Shown here: in pieces, positions 35,656 to 48,246 of the stretch
Layout of the letters: every line of letters starts with the position of its first letter
Position numbering within the stretch: the first letter of the stretch is position 1
Assembly (NCBI GenBank): GCA_036417435.1
Contig: CM070908.1
Coordinates: forward strand, 50,935,090-50,999,089
Length of the DNA: 64,000 nucleotides
Direction of reading: 5' to 3'
From: Inia geoffrensis
Lineage: Eukaryota; Chordata; Mammalia; Artiodactyla; Iniidae
Position numbers and translations under genes: made by a program
The notes under the pieces: generated by a model
Told to the model about the DNA's origin: nothing
The model's input: the letters and a program-made list of their open reading frames with translations, nothing else
Databases searched by the model: none

Positions 35656-37494
35656 ACGAAACCCCAGGGTCCCTTTTTTCTCACTGAGGCGCAAGAGAGT
35701 CTGTTTATGACACAAGGTCTACACAAGTCACTATAGTCTATTAGGACAACATGGCTGAAGATTCAGTAAAAATAATACCTCCGTTATCAGTTTAGGTTTG
35801 CCAAGAAAATGGTTAAATTTAACACTGAAAAAGATCAAATGTTTTTATATTCATCGACAGTCAACTCTATGTAGAGCTGCTAACATTTAGGGAGAAGTTG
35901 ATTTCAAGCTACTTGTTGTAGTCAGCATTTCTGTAAATTCCTACCATAAAATCTTGTCTTAGAAAAATGATGTGTTGAAAGGGAAGAAGCAAATATAATG
36001 ATGGAATGTAAATGTATATTATGTATGCATATGTATAAATGTATATTATGTTCTTGACTACTACGGATAACATAATGCTTAAAAGGTGAGTAAAATGAAG
36101 CCATTAAATATGGAATATACTCCTTTTTAATCAACGAAAAGAAGAACTGTATTCCAATTATATAGTATAGGATAAGTACTTGTTATTTCACAAGCATAAA
36201 ATGTGACGCAAATCTCAGGTAATAAAAACACAAAAGTGACTTCCAGAATCTTCTACCCTATTTACAACAGAGGCAGGTTCCCAGAGATGGAAGGCACGTA
36301 TCTGCTCTCTAGAAAGTATTCAACAGTGTTTATCGGAGCCTGTTGCCAGCGCCAAGAGGCAGGACAGCCTCCAGCAAAGGACGTCTGAACCGGCAGTGGA
36401 TGGATTTGACGTTTACAATGAGTGCAGAATGGCTGGCAGGAGGCTGAGTGGGAGGAGGCAGGGGTGCCACATGCCCCACAAGTGAAGGCAGAACTTTCCT
36501 GCTCAAAATGCCGAGAGCGCTCCCTGAGTGACCCTGTGCAACAGACTTACCAGGGACCAGACACTGGACGGACTGCAGCATCTTTCTTGGTACACTGAGC
36601 ACTAAAACGAGCTTAGCACAGCACGTGACACACAGGAGACACAGAGAGTCATTTTCTCCCCTTTTCTATGTGACGCAAAACAGAACTTTAGTCTTTAAAC
36701 ACACAATCGATGCCAACCTTCACTTTCTATTAGCATCCTCAGGCTCCAAAAGAAACTGAACGAACCCTGAAAGCAACACAGGACTCCCAGCCTCAGCGCT
36801 TGTATATCACGCTTATCACTGCTTTAACTTTTCTAACACCGGGAGGCACTGATGGAGAACCTCCATCAGACTTGGGAAGAACAAGTTTTAGCTGTTTCCA
36901 TATCTAATTTTAATGAAGGGCACATATGAGAAGACGTCTCAAAGCTGTACACGACAAAAACACCAACAACAAAGTCCCAAAGCAGCTCCCTCTGCCCTGC
37001 AAGGTTCCCACACCCTCAACACAAGAGCAAAAAGCACGGCCAGTGACGGCCACCAGCCTTTGAACAGCTTGAACCACTAATTACATAAGTTTCAAGTCAG
37101 AGCTCTAAACACTTCGTCTGAAGCACAACATCAACCATGTGTGGTGTTCAAAAAAAAGAAAGAAAGAAAAAAAGCACACATTTCATTTCTTGTGGCGTTT
37201 GACTTCTACAATCAGGGGTATCGCCACCTTGTTAACACAGGTGCAAAATGGGACCCCCGTGAAATTTCAGAGATGCACCCCCTGGGAATGTCGACTCTGA
37301 GGTTGTGAAGTAGTCTAACTTTAGGTCAAATCCAACTTCACAGGGAAGGGAAAATGCTATGGTTTGTGCTATAGCACAAACAACGGCATGTGCACCGCAA
37401 AAGCAAAGCATAGGTTAATGCTAAGAAAGTCAGTGGCTGCAGATTTTATGGTTTTATTTCACTGAAGCTGAAACCAAAGCTGAAGGCAAAGACC
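35656..37494. other. Unique intronic sequence
   Basis: No gene or named repeat recognised. Small features only: a tatat-rich patch near 36010-36050 and an aaag-type run near 37150-37170. Confidence 0.35.
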
Positions 37495-37507
37495 AAAACC
37501 CAGTGAC

Positions 37508-37710
37508 GGGCTTCCCTGGTGGCGCAGTGGTTGAGAGTCCGCCAGCCGATGCAGGGGACGCGGGTCCGTGCCCCGGTCCGGGAAGATCCCACATGCCGCG
37601 GAGCGGCTGGGCCCGTGAGCCACGGCCGCTGAGCCTGCGCGTCCGGAGCCTGTGCTCCGCAACGGGAGAGGCCACGACAGTGAGAGGCCCGCGTACTGGA
37701 AAAAAAAAAA
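37508..37710 (+). mobile_element. CHR SINE (short type), complete with TSD
   Basis: Full copy ending 'gaggcccgcgtactgg' plus poly(A). TSD aaaacccagtgac (37495-37507) and aaaacccaatgac (37711-37723). Confidence 0.93.
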
Positions 37711-37723
37711 AAAACCCAATGAC

Positions 37724-38848
37724 ATCAGCTCAACAGGATGAGTTCCTGCTAAAGAGGGAACTGAGGAGGGGGCGGCAAGGGGGCAGTGGCTACACTTGCT
37801 CGCCTTGATGGCCTCAGACCGTTCTGACCTGAAAAGCTTGGTGTAGGTTTTGAGAGGCGCCGGAAAGGTCCAGTCCTGACAGGCTAGACATCAACGAATA
37901 CCAGCTCCTCACTCATCCATCCGTCAGTAACCAAAGCAGCAGCATCACGCTCGGATTTCTTATCCTAATGTCACCGGGGCGGCCGAGCCTTCTGGGCTCA
38001 GAGACTCCCTGGGACCTTCAGTAACTCAATCCCTCTTGCCCGAAAGGAGAACAAACAATTCGATGCCAACTTCAAGGTGGCCTTGGTTTGACATTTCTCC
38101 TCAGCCTGGTGGAATTCCAGAGCCCCTTCTAAGTCTCCCGTCTGGGTCAGGGATCAGTCCTTGGCTAACTCAGGCTCAAAGACCTTAGAACCCAAACTAA
38201 CTAACTAGCTAACTAACTGAAACTAACACTTCTCTGTCTCTCTCTCCGTATCTCACACACCCCCCCACACACACAGAGCTTACTATCTCCATTAACACAG
38301 ATTTATTACTCAACTACCCTCATTAGCATTACTTTAAAAGTCCAGACCCCCCACCCCAGAAATGGCTTTGACGGCTCCTTACAGAAGCTTCCTGAAATAT
38401 CCATCAGCTCTTTAATGGAAGCCATCAACATAACAGTGTGCACCCTAAAACTTGTAAAATGCCTTGTCTCAAAGTCCTTGCCTTGTTTCCACCAATCCTC
38501 AGCCATTGTCTCTTGATCCCAGTCAAGTCCCTGTATTGTCAACCAAAGTTCTAATTCTCATTTCCAGACGATGCCCTCCTGGCTGGGAGGCACTGCCCCA
38601 TGGAGGTGGCATTTCCCCCACAGCGTGAACAATAAAGTCCCTTGGCCTTGTCATCAGGGGGTGGTGGTGATATCTGGAGAGGCAACATCCCAACCTCTAC
38701 AGCCTTTCTCCATGTTTCTGAGTATTGGGAACCCAGTAAAGGCCTGGCCTCACCTGAACAATTTCTCCCTCTTGCTGAGTCGCTTCCCTGACTCTCAGCC
38801 TGCCTCCTGCACTCCCTGGGCTTTGTCTGTTGTTACAGCTCTTGGCAT
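37724..38848. other. Unassigned intronic sequence with a small (AACT)n run
   Basis: actaactaactagctaacta repeats at about 38197-38228, followed by a CT/CA-rich stretch to 38275. 38560-38700 reads like a decayed LTR end ('gaacaataaagtcccttgg') but I cannot confirm this. Confidence 0.35.
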
Positions 38849-38859
38849 AACCGGAATGT

Positions 38860-39072
38860 GTTTTTTTTTTTTTTTTTTTTGCGGTATGCAGGCCTCTCAC
38901 TGTTGTGGCCTCTCCCGTTGCAGAGCACAGGCTCCGGACACGCAGGCTCAGCGGCCATGGCTCACGGGCCCAGCTGCTCCACGGCATTTGGGATCTTCCC
39001 GGACCGGGGCACGAACCCGTGTCCCCTGCAACGACAGGCGGACTCTCAACCACTGCGCCACCAGGGAAGTCC
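38860..39072 (-). mobile_element. CHR SINE (short type), inverted, complete with TSD
   Basis: Poly(T) of about 20, 'gcggtatgcaggcctctcac' to 'gcgccaccagggaagtcc'. Perfect TSD aaccggaatgt at 38849-38859 and 39073-39083. Confidence 0.94.
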
Positions 39073-39518
39073 AACCGGAATGTTAACAAGCCAAGAGTTT
39101 CCTTGAAGCAGGGTCCCGGGTCCCTTTGCACCGCTCTCCATGGTCCCAAGCACAACCCCACGGAGGCCAGTCCTAAACATCTCCTGGACTCCCAAATCTC
39201 TCTCCAGGCTCATCAGGTGAGCAGACAAAGAAAACCCCATCGAGTGGGCAGATCTTCAAATCCACACTACTTGATAGGAGTAAGAGAGTGACAGTGACAA
39301 TAAGGAACAAAGATGAGCGGGAGGAAACAGGGTCCCTCTCCAGTGGTGAGGCTTCCAGCTACACAGATGAGGTTACAGACAAAGAGGAAGAACAAGGTGA
39401 CAAAACACAGGAAGAGAAGAGAGAAACCAACGTAAGGAACATATTACTCTATACTATAAACCAAGGGAAACCAAAATTCCACCTTTTAAAGTATCCAACA
39501 TCAAAACAACCTACTGTC

Positions 39519-39724
39519 GGGCTTCTCTGGTGGCGCAGTGGTTGAGAGTCCGCCTGCCGATGCAGGGTACGCGGGTTCATGCCCCGGTCCGGGAAGATCC
39601 CACATGCCGCGGAGCGGCTGGGCCCGTGAGCCATGGCCGCTGAGCCTGCGTGTCCGGAGCCTGTGCTCCGCAACGGGAGAGGCCACGGCAGTGAGAGGCC
39701 CACGTACCACACACAAAAAAACAA
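39519..39724 (+). mobile_element. CHR SINE (short type), complete with TSD
   Basis: 'gggcttctctggtggcgcag' to 'gaggcccacgtaccac' with a short acacaaaaaaacaa tail. Perfect TSD caacctactgtc at 39507-39518 and 39725-39736. Confidence 0.94.
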
Positions 39725-40029
39725 CAACCTACTGTCTTCTAGGCAGAGGATTGAATTATGATGGAGTTACTGTTCCCTGGGCATATGTAAATTTAACCAT
39801 CTGAAATACAGGCCTTAATCATCTTGTCATCTTTGTTGAGTTTTTCAAATAAATAGTAACATGGGCAGTTGAATTTTAAATTTACTTTGGAAGCCTAAAT
39901 TGTAGTGAAAATTTCTTCAGAGATATTGCTCTGAAATTCAACTTTCAATAAAAATTTTAATTGGAAAAAAAAATGGGAAAAAAAAGGAAAGATCTCCCAA
40001 AAATTGACCATTAGATCTTTGATGACCTA

Positions 40030-40200
40030 ACTACATGTGTCCGCAAACTTCTGTAAAAGGCCAGGGAGTAAATATCTAAGGCTTTGCAAACCACTGGATC
40101 TCTGTGGTGACTGCTCAGCCTGGCCCCTGCAGCTGGAAGGCAGGCAGAGTCCCTGTGTAAACATTTGGGTGAGACTGTGCCCACATAAAACTAGCATTTG
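40030..40200 (+). mobile_element. hAT-Charlie non-autonomous DNA transposon fragment (MER20-like)
   Basis: 'tccgcaaacttctgtaaaag', 'gccagggagtaaatatctaa', 'ggctttgcaaaccactggat' and 'aaacatttgggtgagactgt' resemble the body of an old Charlie-type MITE. The subfamily name is from memory. Confidence 0.5.
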
Positions 40201-41402
40201 ACTCATCTCGGTTTGGATGTCAGATAATTCTCTTTTCTCATTCAATGTGTGATTTTATTGGTTCTTGGAGTGACTGGGGATTTCTGACCATATCCTGGAC
40301 ATTTTGGCTATGGTGTTAGGAGATTCCAGGTCCAATGTGAATTTTTTTAGGAGGCAATCACATGTTTAGGTTGAGCACACAAGCCCTAGCCTACTTTTAT
40401 GGCCCGTGGTTTCAATGACAATCTAATTTCAGACACTTTGTGGTGCTATTTTGATCTGCTTGGTTTATCTCCTGTCCCGGGGTCTCCATTGGTCCCTGCT
40501 GGTCTGCCTGAGAGTCCAGACCTTCCACACAGGGGACAGGTGCCTGTTTTGGCAGGATCCCCCTTGCCCTCAGCTCTGGGTGGGGGAGGGGCATCTCAGG
40601 CCTGAAGTCATTTTTATGCCTTTGGACAGAAAAGTTTGCTTTCCTTTCAAAGGTATGTAAGTGCATACATGTTATTTCCACTTCCAAGTTGAAGGCTGCT
40701 TCCTAAGCAGATCTAACTAGCCAGATGGAAGAGTGCCAAGCACCAGTCTTTCATTTTTTTGGTTCCAGAATTTATTCTCTCTTTTAGAAAATTGACAGAA
40801 GAGAAGCATTCATCATTTCTACATTTTTACCTACTTTCTGGATTTATACCCACTTTGCTGGACCTCAGGGGGTACGACTGAGGCTGACTGTTACCAGATG
40901 ACTTACGCGCTGACTCCAGGTCTCTCTGTCCACCCCCACCACTGGGAGGCAGGACAGGCTACTGGCATTTTGAGTTCAACATTCTGACACGTGGCCTTTA
41001 TCATGTGAGACTGGGGGAATAGAAATGAAAGAAAAGAGTGGTTGAAAGGCCAATCCAGAGATGAAGGACATCCATCCTGGTCCCTCCATAGCTTCAATAT
41101 GAGAACGTGAGTGTTACCAAGAAGTCTCAGTGCTATTTATACAGCAGCCCATGCCATCCAAGGCAAAAGGCAAAGGCAAAATTCTGAACTGCACATGCAC
41201 ATACTCAGAAACACTTTCTGAAGATATGGGGATGGGTCCGCACATTTCTTAAAAACGGATTCTTTTCTGTCTTACCTTCACCTTTGGCTTTTCTACAATC
41301 ATTTCCTCGCCACCCCCAGTAATAACTCCACATTACTCAAATATGAAATGCACATTTTATCGTTACCAACTCCCAAAAGACAAACCCATACTGAAATGTT
41401 CA
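40201..41402. other. Unique intronic sequence
   Basis: No gene, splice-bounded frame or named repeat recognised. Confidence 0.3.
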
Positions 41403-41418
41403 AGAACTATGAGATCAT

Positions 41419-42290
41419 GAACAGAAAAACAAACAACCCAATCAAAAAATGGGCAGAAGACTTAAATAAACAGCCCTCCAAAGAAGAAATACAAAGGGCC
41501 AATAGGCACATGAAAAGGTGCTCAACATCGCTAATTATTAGAGAAATGCAAATCAAAACGACAGTGAGGTACCACACCTCACACCAGTCAGAATGGCCAT
41601 CATCAAAAAGTCTACAAATAATAGATGCTGGAGAGGGTGTGGAGAAAAGGGAATTCCCTACACTGTTGGTGGGAATGTAAGTTGGTGCAGCCACTGTGGA
41701 AAACAGTATGGAGGTCTCTCAGAAAACTAATAATAGAGCTACCATATGATCCATCAATCCCACTCCTGGGCCTATATCCAGACACATATCTAATTCACAA
41801 AGATACATGCACCCTATGTTCATAGCAGCACTATTCACAAAAGCCAAGACATGGAAGCAACCTAAATGTCCACTGACAGAAGAATGGATAAAGAAGATGT
41901 GGTACATACATACAATGGAATACTACTCAGCCATGAAAAAGAACGAAATAATGCCATTTGCAGCAACATGGATGTAACTAGAGATTATCATAATAAGTGA
42001 AGTAAGTCAGAAAGAGAAAGACAAATACCATATGATATCGCTTATATGTGGAATTTAAAATATGACACAAATGAACGTATCTACAACAGAAACAGACTCA
42101 CAGACAGACAACAGACTTGTGGTTGCTGGGGGGTGGGGAGGCGGGAGAGGGATAGAGTGGGAGTTTGGGGTTAGTAGATGCAAACTATTATACACAGGAT
42201 GGATAAACAACAAGGTCCTACTGTATAGCACAGGGAACTATATTCAATATCCTGAGATAAACCATAATGAAAAAGAATATAAAAAAGAAT

Positions 42291-42360
<70 letters not shown>

Positions 42361-42437
42361 CTGAGTCACCTTACTGTACAGCAGAAATTAACATAACACT
42401 GTAAATCAACTATACTAAAAAAAAATAAAAATAAAAA
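41419..42437 (+). mobile_element. 5'-truncated L1 (ORF2 end and 3' UTR) with TSD
   Basis: Starts 'aacagaaaaacaaacaaccc' in the ORF2 C-terminal region, continues 'caatcaaaaaatgggcagaa', the 'cactgttggtgggaatgtaa' block and the 3' UTR, and ends in A-rich tail. A perfect 16-base TSD, agaactatgagatcat, lies at 41403-41418 and 42438-42453. ORF2 remnant frames are broken. Confidence 0.94.
42292..42360 (+). repeat. (TG)n(TA)n microsatellite inside the L1 3' UTR
   Basis: Pure tg repeats (about 42296-42336) followed by ta repeats (to about 42359). Other L1 copies here carry only short tatata at the same place, so it expanded in this copy. Confidence 0.95.
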
Positions 42438-42586
42438 AGAACTATGAGATCATAGCATTCATGGGCAAAGGAATCTATGGCTGTCAAGTCTGTCTCCTTC
42501 ATTTTGCAAGCAGGAAATCTGGGTTCAGAGAAGCCAGGAGTCCGTGCTAAGGTCACACACAGCTTCACCTGTAGTGGCAGCCCTCA

Positions 42587-42625
42587 CTCTCCTCCTACAC
42601 TCTCCTCCTACACTCTCCTCCTACA
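42587..42625 (+). repeat. Short 13-bp tandem repeat, three units
   Basis: Unit tctcctcctacac repeated three times within a pyrimidine-rich tract. Confidence 0.8.
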
Positions 42626-42859
42626 GCGGGGCGGCTCCACCCCAAGGCATGATCTGATATACTTCCTCCTCTTTCCTTCTCTTATTCGGGAAGCACAATA
42701 TCCTTTCTGCCTCAGAAAACAACTACGGTGAAATCTCTTCCACTGTCCCTCACCCCACCTTTTCTCACCACCTGGAAACAACTTGTTTTTGTTATTCTGA
42801 TTACAAATGGCTGACTCACACCATCAATCACCATCCCAACAAAATCAGAAAGTAAATAC

Positions 42860-42952
42860 AGTTCTAAAAAAGGAAGTAAAAATTACCTGAAATCCTACTT
42901 CTTAGAGATAAGCCCTAACATTCTGGTATTACTCTGACTCTTCCAATTTATA

Positions 42953-42956
<4 letters not shown>
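42860..42956 (+). mobile_element. Old L1 (L1M-type) 3' UTR fragment
   Basis: 'attacctgaaatcctacttc', 'ttagagataagccctaacat', 'tctggtatt' match an old L1 block also seen near 44985 and 59880. Confidence 0.4.
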
Positions 42957-42995
<39 letters not shown>

Positions 42996-43010
42996 ACGTA
43001 CACACACACA
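42955..43010 (+). repeat. (CA)n microsatellite
   Basis: About 55 bases of ca repeats with interruptions ta and gta near 42991-43000. Confidence 0.95.
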
Positions 43011-43270
43011 GTATTATTTTATTTAACAGGATATCCCTTATATATAATTGTATAACATTTACCACTTGAAATGCATCATCTCTTATAGCTGGGAGTTACT
43101 TCAAAATACTCCAGTGGTGTTGGTGGGGGATAGTATGAAATGATACTGGCTTTGGGGATGCTGAAGCTGTTGGTGGTGACATGGAGGTTTAATATTATCT
43201 TCTCTAATGTTTTTACATTTGAAAATTTTCAAAATAATGAGTTTTTTTTTAATAGGGGGGAAATACATCA

Positions 43271-44065
43271 TTATGGGTTGAATTGTGTCCCTCCAAAATT
43301 CATATGTTGACATCCCACACCCTCAGTACCTTACATGTGACCTAACTTGGAGACAGGATTTTTTTTTTTTTTTTTTGTAGAGAGAAATATAGCCTTTATT
43401 TTATAATAACTTGAAATGAAATATAATCTATAAAAATATTGAATCAGGTGTATTGTACACCTGAAATATAACATTGTAAATCAACTATACCTCAATTTTA
43501 AAAAATTTATTAAAAAAATATAGGAGTTTCTTGTAGGATTAAAGATGATGAACAACCAACTCTCAGAAAGGACAAGAACAGGGCTGAGATCTGGGGACTC
43601 TCAGCAGCAGAAACCTGAGGATCCCCTCTCTAGGGGCTGCCATGAAGGTTTCCAAACTTGCTGCACATGTGCATGACTCCAATCACATTTTTTCAAATTC
43701 TCAGGAAAGAAAGTATGATTGGCTGTTACCAAGGAGTTTCAATCCTTGCTGCAATCAAGGAGAAAGGTTCTTTGCAGAGGTCATCAGTGTAAAATCAGGT
43801 CATTAGGGTGGCCCTAATCCAATGTGACTGGTGTCCTTAGAAAACAAGGAAATTAGGACCCAGACACGCACAGAGGGTGGATGAGAGAAGCCATGGGAGA
43901 AGACTGATTTAGAAGCCAAGGAGAGAGACCTGGAACAGACTCTCACAGTCCTCAGAAGGCACCAACCTGCCAATGCCTGGACTGAGGGCTTCTAGCATCC
44001 AGCACTGGGAGACAAAGTACCAGTCGGTGGTACTTTGATACCTCAGCCCCAGAAAGCTAATACAC
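43271..44065 (+). mobile_element. ERVL-MaLR-type solo LTR split by a retrocopy insertion
   Basis: Left part 43271-43358: 'gggttgaattgtgtccctcc', 'aaaattcatatgttgacatc', 'gacctaacttggagacagga'. Right part 43759-44065: 'aggttctttgcagaggtcat', 'gtggccctaatccaatgtga', 'ctggtgtccttagaaaacaa', 'ggtggtactttgatacctca'. The two halves are consecutive parts of the LTR, interrupted by the insertion at 43359-43758. Confidence 0.7.
43359..43758 (-). pseudogene. Polyadenylated retrocopy of an unidentified transcript
   Basis: A 400-bp block starts with T18 (43359-43376). Read on the minus strand, it ends with AATAAA, about 17 bases of sequence and then A18, the signature of a cleaved, polyadenylated RNA. 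The duplicated target is imperfect (ggagacagga at 43349-43358, ggagaaagg at 43759-43767). The block includes an antisense L1 3' tail (43440-43510, 'aacattgtaaatcaactata' on plus), so the source RNA itself carried an L1 fragment in its 3' end. The parent gene is unknown. Confidence 0.6.
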
Positions 44066-44289
44066 ACATCACAGACACCTTTCCACAGATCTCACTGTAG
44101 TGGCTGCATCATGTAAGAGCTTTTCACTCCAAGCAAAGTCAACCCTGGCTCTGGAGCAGAAGCTCCTTGCTTGCAATGTCACCATCACATCTTCTCATGG
44201 AATTTTTGCTAAAGGAAAACTGAGGCGGAGAATGCATTTTCAGAATGAGGTAACAGAAGATGCTGACACAAATGTTAAAAAGTATTATT

Positions 44290-44590
44290 ATGGCTTCCCT
44301 GGTGGCGCAGTGGTTGGGAATCCACCTGCCAAGGCAGGGGTTGCAGGTGCGAGCCCTGGTCTGGGAAGACGCACATGCCGCGGAGCAACTGAGCCCGTGT
44401 GCCAGAACTGCTGAGCCTGCGCTCTGGAGCCAGCGCGCCACAACTGCTGGGCCCACGTGCCACAACTACTGAAGCCCACGTACCGCAAAGAGGAGTGGCC
44501 CCGCTCGCCGCAACTAAAGAAAAGCCTGCACAGAGCAATGAAGACCCAAAGCAGCCAAAAGTAAATAAATAAATTTATTATTATTTTTTT
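44290..44590 (+). mobile_element. Long CHR-type SINE with TSD
   Basis: 'tggcttccctggtggcgcag' to 'gacccaaagcagccaaaagt' and aaataaataaat. TSD aagtattatt at 44280-44289 and 44591-44600. An extra 'ccacaactgctgggcccacg' module is present. Confidence 0.9.
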
Positions 44591-44984
44591 AAGTATTATT
44601 TTTTCACTCCACCTGTCTGTACCGAATGTTAAGTTGGTAAAGAGGGGTGCCAGGTACAAAAGGAATGGTCTCCTATCCTGTTCTCAATGAAAACACCATA
44701 GGTCAACAGAAGGACTGTGAGTAAAAGGTAAGGGGTCAGGAAATCACCGCCTTGTTTCATCCCTCATCGCTCTGTACCTCTGCCTCCCTCGTACAGGCAC
44801 AGCCCCAGCAGGGTGCTGGATGCGATAAAGGCGCTCACCCTTACCAGCACAAGGCTGGCCTCCCCCGCACAACCCCCACGACCTGGGCTTTGGTGGAAGT
44901 GCCACCCACTGCTGGTTTTCATTATAAATCTCTTTTTTTTTTTTTTTAAACAAAAACAATACTTACCACGGGGAAAAAAAAACA

Positions 44985-45260
44985 CACATAGTAAAATAGA
45001 AGAAAAAAATACCCATAACACATCCCAAACTAGAGAAATAAGTATTAACATTTTGGTATACATACTTACAACAATTTTATGCACAAATATGTACTTTTAC
45101 TTTTTACGAAAGTGGTTGCACATCATAATACTGCTTTTTTTTAAATTCCATATACCATGTTGAATTGTAACAATATCATTTACGATACTGCAGGTCATTC
45201 CAGCACATAAATGGGCCACAATTTATTGCCCAATTCTCTATCACTGGACCTGACAATGAG
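44985..45260 (+). mobile_element. Old L1 (L1M-type) fragment
   Basis: 'aagtattaacattttggtat', 'acatcataatactgcttttt', 'aatgggccacaatttattgc' resemble an old L1 3' UTR. Orientation and borders are uncertain. Confidence 0.4.
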
Positions 45261-45599
45261 GTCTAACTTTCTTCTCTGTGACAAATTACAATTCCACAAA
45301 CTTCTCTGTAGGTAGATCTCAGCATAAATTTGTAATGATTTCCTTAAACTCCTAGAAGAAGAGTTGCTGAATTTAAGGGTATTTAACATTAATTTTTAAG
45401 CCTTTTGAGAAATACAGCCAGCTCACCATCGAAAAAAAATGGTTATCAATTTGTTTTCCCTCAGCAATGTGTGAGCCGTCCTCTTTCTTATTAGCACTCT
45501 CTAAAAATCATCTTTTTTTCATAACCAATTTCACAGACAAAAAAAACTCAAAACATGAAAACCAGTATCTTTTTTTTAATTTTAATTCATTGCACATGT

Positions 45600-45915
45600 C
45601 CCTGTACACTATCGGGCTAAAAAGATTAAGAAATTTCCACATCTAGCAACGAGCAGTAAATAAGCCCTAGAGACCTAATGCATAGTATAATGAATACACA
45701 CAATAATACTGTACTATAGTCATCAACCTTGCTAAGTGACGAGAACTTAATTATTCCAACCACTAAAAAGAAGGGATAATTATGTAATGTGACAGAGGTG
45801 CTAAGTCTCACTACAATGGCAATCCTACTACCCTATGTATATGTATCAAATTAACATGCCGTACACCTTAAATTTACAGAATGTTACATGTAAAATATAT
45901 TTAACAAAAAAGAAG
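45600..45915 (+). mobile_element. Old L1 (L1MA/MB-like) 3' UTR
   Basis: 'agccctagagacctaatgca', 'ataatactgtactatagtca', 'gtatatgtatcaaattaaca', 'tgccgtacaccttaaattta' match the ancient L1 terminal region. Confidence 0.65.
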
Positions 45916-46761
45916 TTTCCATATCCAGTAAAGAAAATTCAAGCAAAAAAGACTAAAGGGAGTCCAGAGAGCACGCTTCCTTCATCGGGGTGGAAGCAGC
46001 CATGTGGATAGGGGGGTGGGTGCAGCTCAAGGGAAAAGGTGGCCCCAGCGATGGAAGGAAAGCTACACACAGCCCTGGCTGGGAGGGGAAGGATGACCAG
46101 GAGAACACACTGGATTCAGAAAGCTCATGAAGAAGCCATAGCTCTCTCCTAAAAGGTCCAAGGACAAAGAGACAATGCGAAACAATGCCCGAGGTGCCCA
46201 CACCCTCGTCATGCCAGAGGGATCGTCTACCTGGACCCTGTCCTACTGCCTGCTCTGCCCCCGGGACCCACTGGATAAGGGCAGGACTGTCCACCTTTGC
46301 CAAGCTCGCCAAGCAAGGTCCTGTGTCTGATCTGAACCCCGCATCTAAGCTGAAGAGGAAAGCAGAAAGCGGCTCTTGGCTTTCCCACGTTCTTCCGTCT
46401 CAACTTCTCCATCTACCTCTGGTACAGCAGTCACACCAGTCACAGCCATTGACATGAATAACAGAAGCAGGGCCATTTCACCTCTGGTCCAAGGGGGAGC
46501 CTTACAGTTTACAAAATGCTACCACACTCATTATCTCTCAGTCTCCCAGCTCTGCCCTGCTCCCAGGGCAGGCTGGTCATCGTGATTCTTGTTTTACACG
46601 ACCCTGGGGCCCAAATTATAATCCGTGCAAGTGGAGATGTGAGGACTGAAGTGCAGTGTCCTGGATCCAAACTTCTCTGCCCCTCTGCCTCACTCCCAGG
46701 AGGCACGCAGAACAGCACTGCCCTAGACGATTCGTGATCACAGCACACACACACACACGCG

Positions 46762-46792
<31 letters not shown>

Positions 46793-48240
46793 GCACACAC
46801 AGATGCTCATCTGGCAAGGCCTTCCGCCTAAAAGGAATTAAGATGCAATTCACTCTGAACTGAAAGAGAACAGGTTAGACCACAAAGTCTTCCTGGGTAA
46901 AATCCCCAGAAAGAAATCCTGATTCATAAACAAAGCCTGAACAACAAAGGGTAAGGATTTGTCCTGCAAATGGTGTGGAAGTTTCACTCAAGTGTTTAAG
47001 TATCTCTCAGAAGTCCCCTCATCAGAAACTGTTAAATAGACATCATGTATAAAACAAAAACTAAAATGCAGCTTTATGGATCCATGTCAGAAGCCTTCTG
47101 GTCGACCTGCCATTTCTCAGCAGATGCTGGCTGGTGTATCAGGTTTTTATCTCTTGCAGAATGGAACCTTACAAACCAAAGATCAACGAGTATGAAATTA
47201 AACCACTTTCCTGAGTCTGCTTTACCTTTATTCACACTCATATTCCACGTACATGCTTGGCCTATCTCAGAGAACCTCTAAGTTTCTGGAGATGTCATCT
47301 CCATTTGGGGAAATTCGAAGGTTGTTCTAAGAATTTCTGGAAAAAAAAAAAAAAGCCAGTAGACATCTATATCTAACTTCAGGTTAGTAGCACGTTCTTA
47401 TCTCCCACTGGGCCGTAGCTCTACCTACTAGTGCCCGTTACTCTCTTTCAAAACTTAATTGTTGTTTTTAGTTCAAATATCTATGCAAAGCAGCAGACAA
47501 GAACATGACAACATAGTTCTCTTTTCCAGCTAAAATTAATTTCACTAGTGCCAATTATTTTCAGGAAAGAAATGCATCTCCAAAGGATACTTGAAAGAGG
47601 GGGACAAAATTGTACAAGAAAGTCACATCTCCAGGCAAATCCTTTACAGCATCTGAGCCTTAGCAAATGAAACTCTGGAGAGACAAATGCATTTATCAGG
47701 AATCTGCCTCATTAATCTGAAAGGGAAAATTACAGTAAGGGCTAAGCCACCAGTAATTAATATTTATTGTATCCCCACTGGGTAAATGACACTGCAGTCA
47801 CCATTTTTACAGAACAGAGAACACAATTCCTTTACACAAACTGCTTACAATGTAATCCTCGAGGTGCTCAAATACGAGCTAGCATAGTGATATATAATAT
47901 ACAGTGCTTTACAAAAGAGCTAACACCCCTCACAGGTGCCTGCATTGGAAATTGCTTTTGTGTGATGGAAATGAACTGCCCTGGACCCATTCCTACATCT
48001 CCTCCACTCTTCCTCATGACTCTGGCATCCACTTTTTAAGGAAATATAAGAGTGTGTAGTCCATGACCACTATTCACATGAATAAACGTGCAAAGGGAAT
48101 TTATTATAATGATTTCCATACATGTCCATCTCCAGGGCCCAGCCTACTGATAGAATCAATCATTTAATCTACAATCACACACACTGTGAGAAGGGCCCAC
48201 AGGATCTTAATTCATCAAAAGACTCTATTCACAGGAGATG
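45916..48240. other. Unique intronic sequence apart from a CA/CG tract
   Basis: No gene, ORP10 exon or named repeat seen. Contains the alternating CA/CG tract at 46743-46801 and an A15 run near 47340. Confidence 0.35.
46743..46801 (+). repeat. (CA)n(CG)n(CA)n alternating purine-pyrimidine tract
   Basis: cacacacacacacac, then an uninterrupted cgcgcgcgcgcg core (about 46758-46770), then more ca repeats to about 46801. The whole tract alternates purine and pyrimidine. Confidence 0.95.
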
Positions 48241-48246
48241 CCTGAC

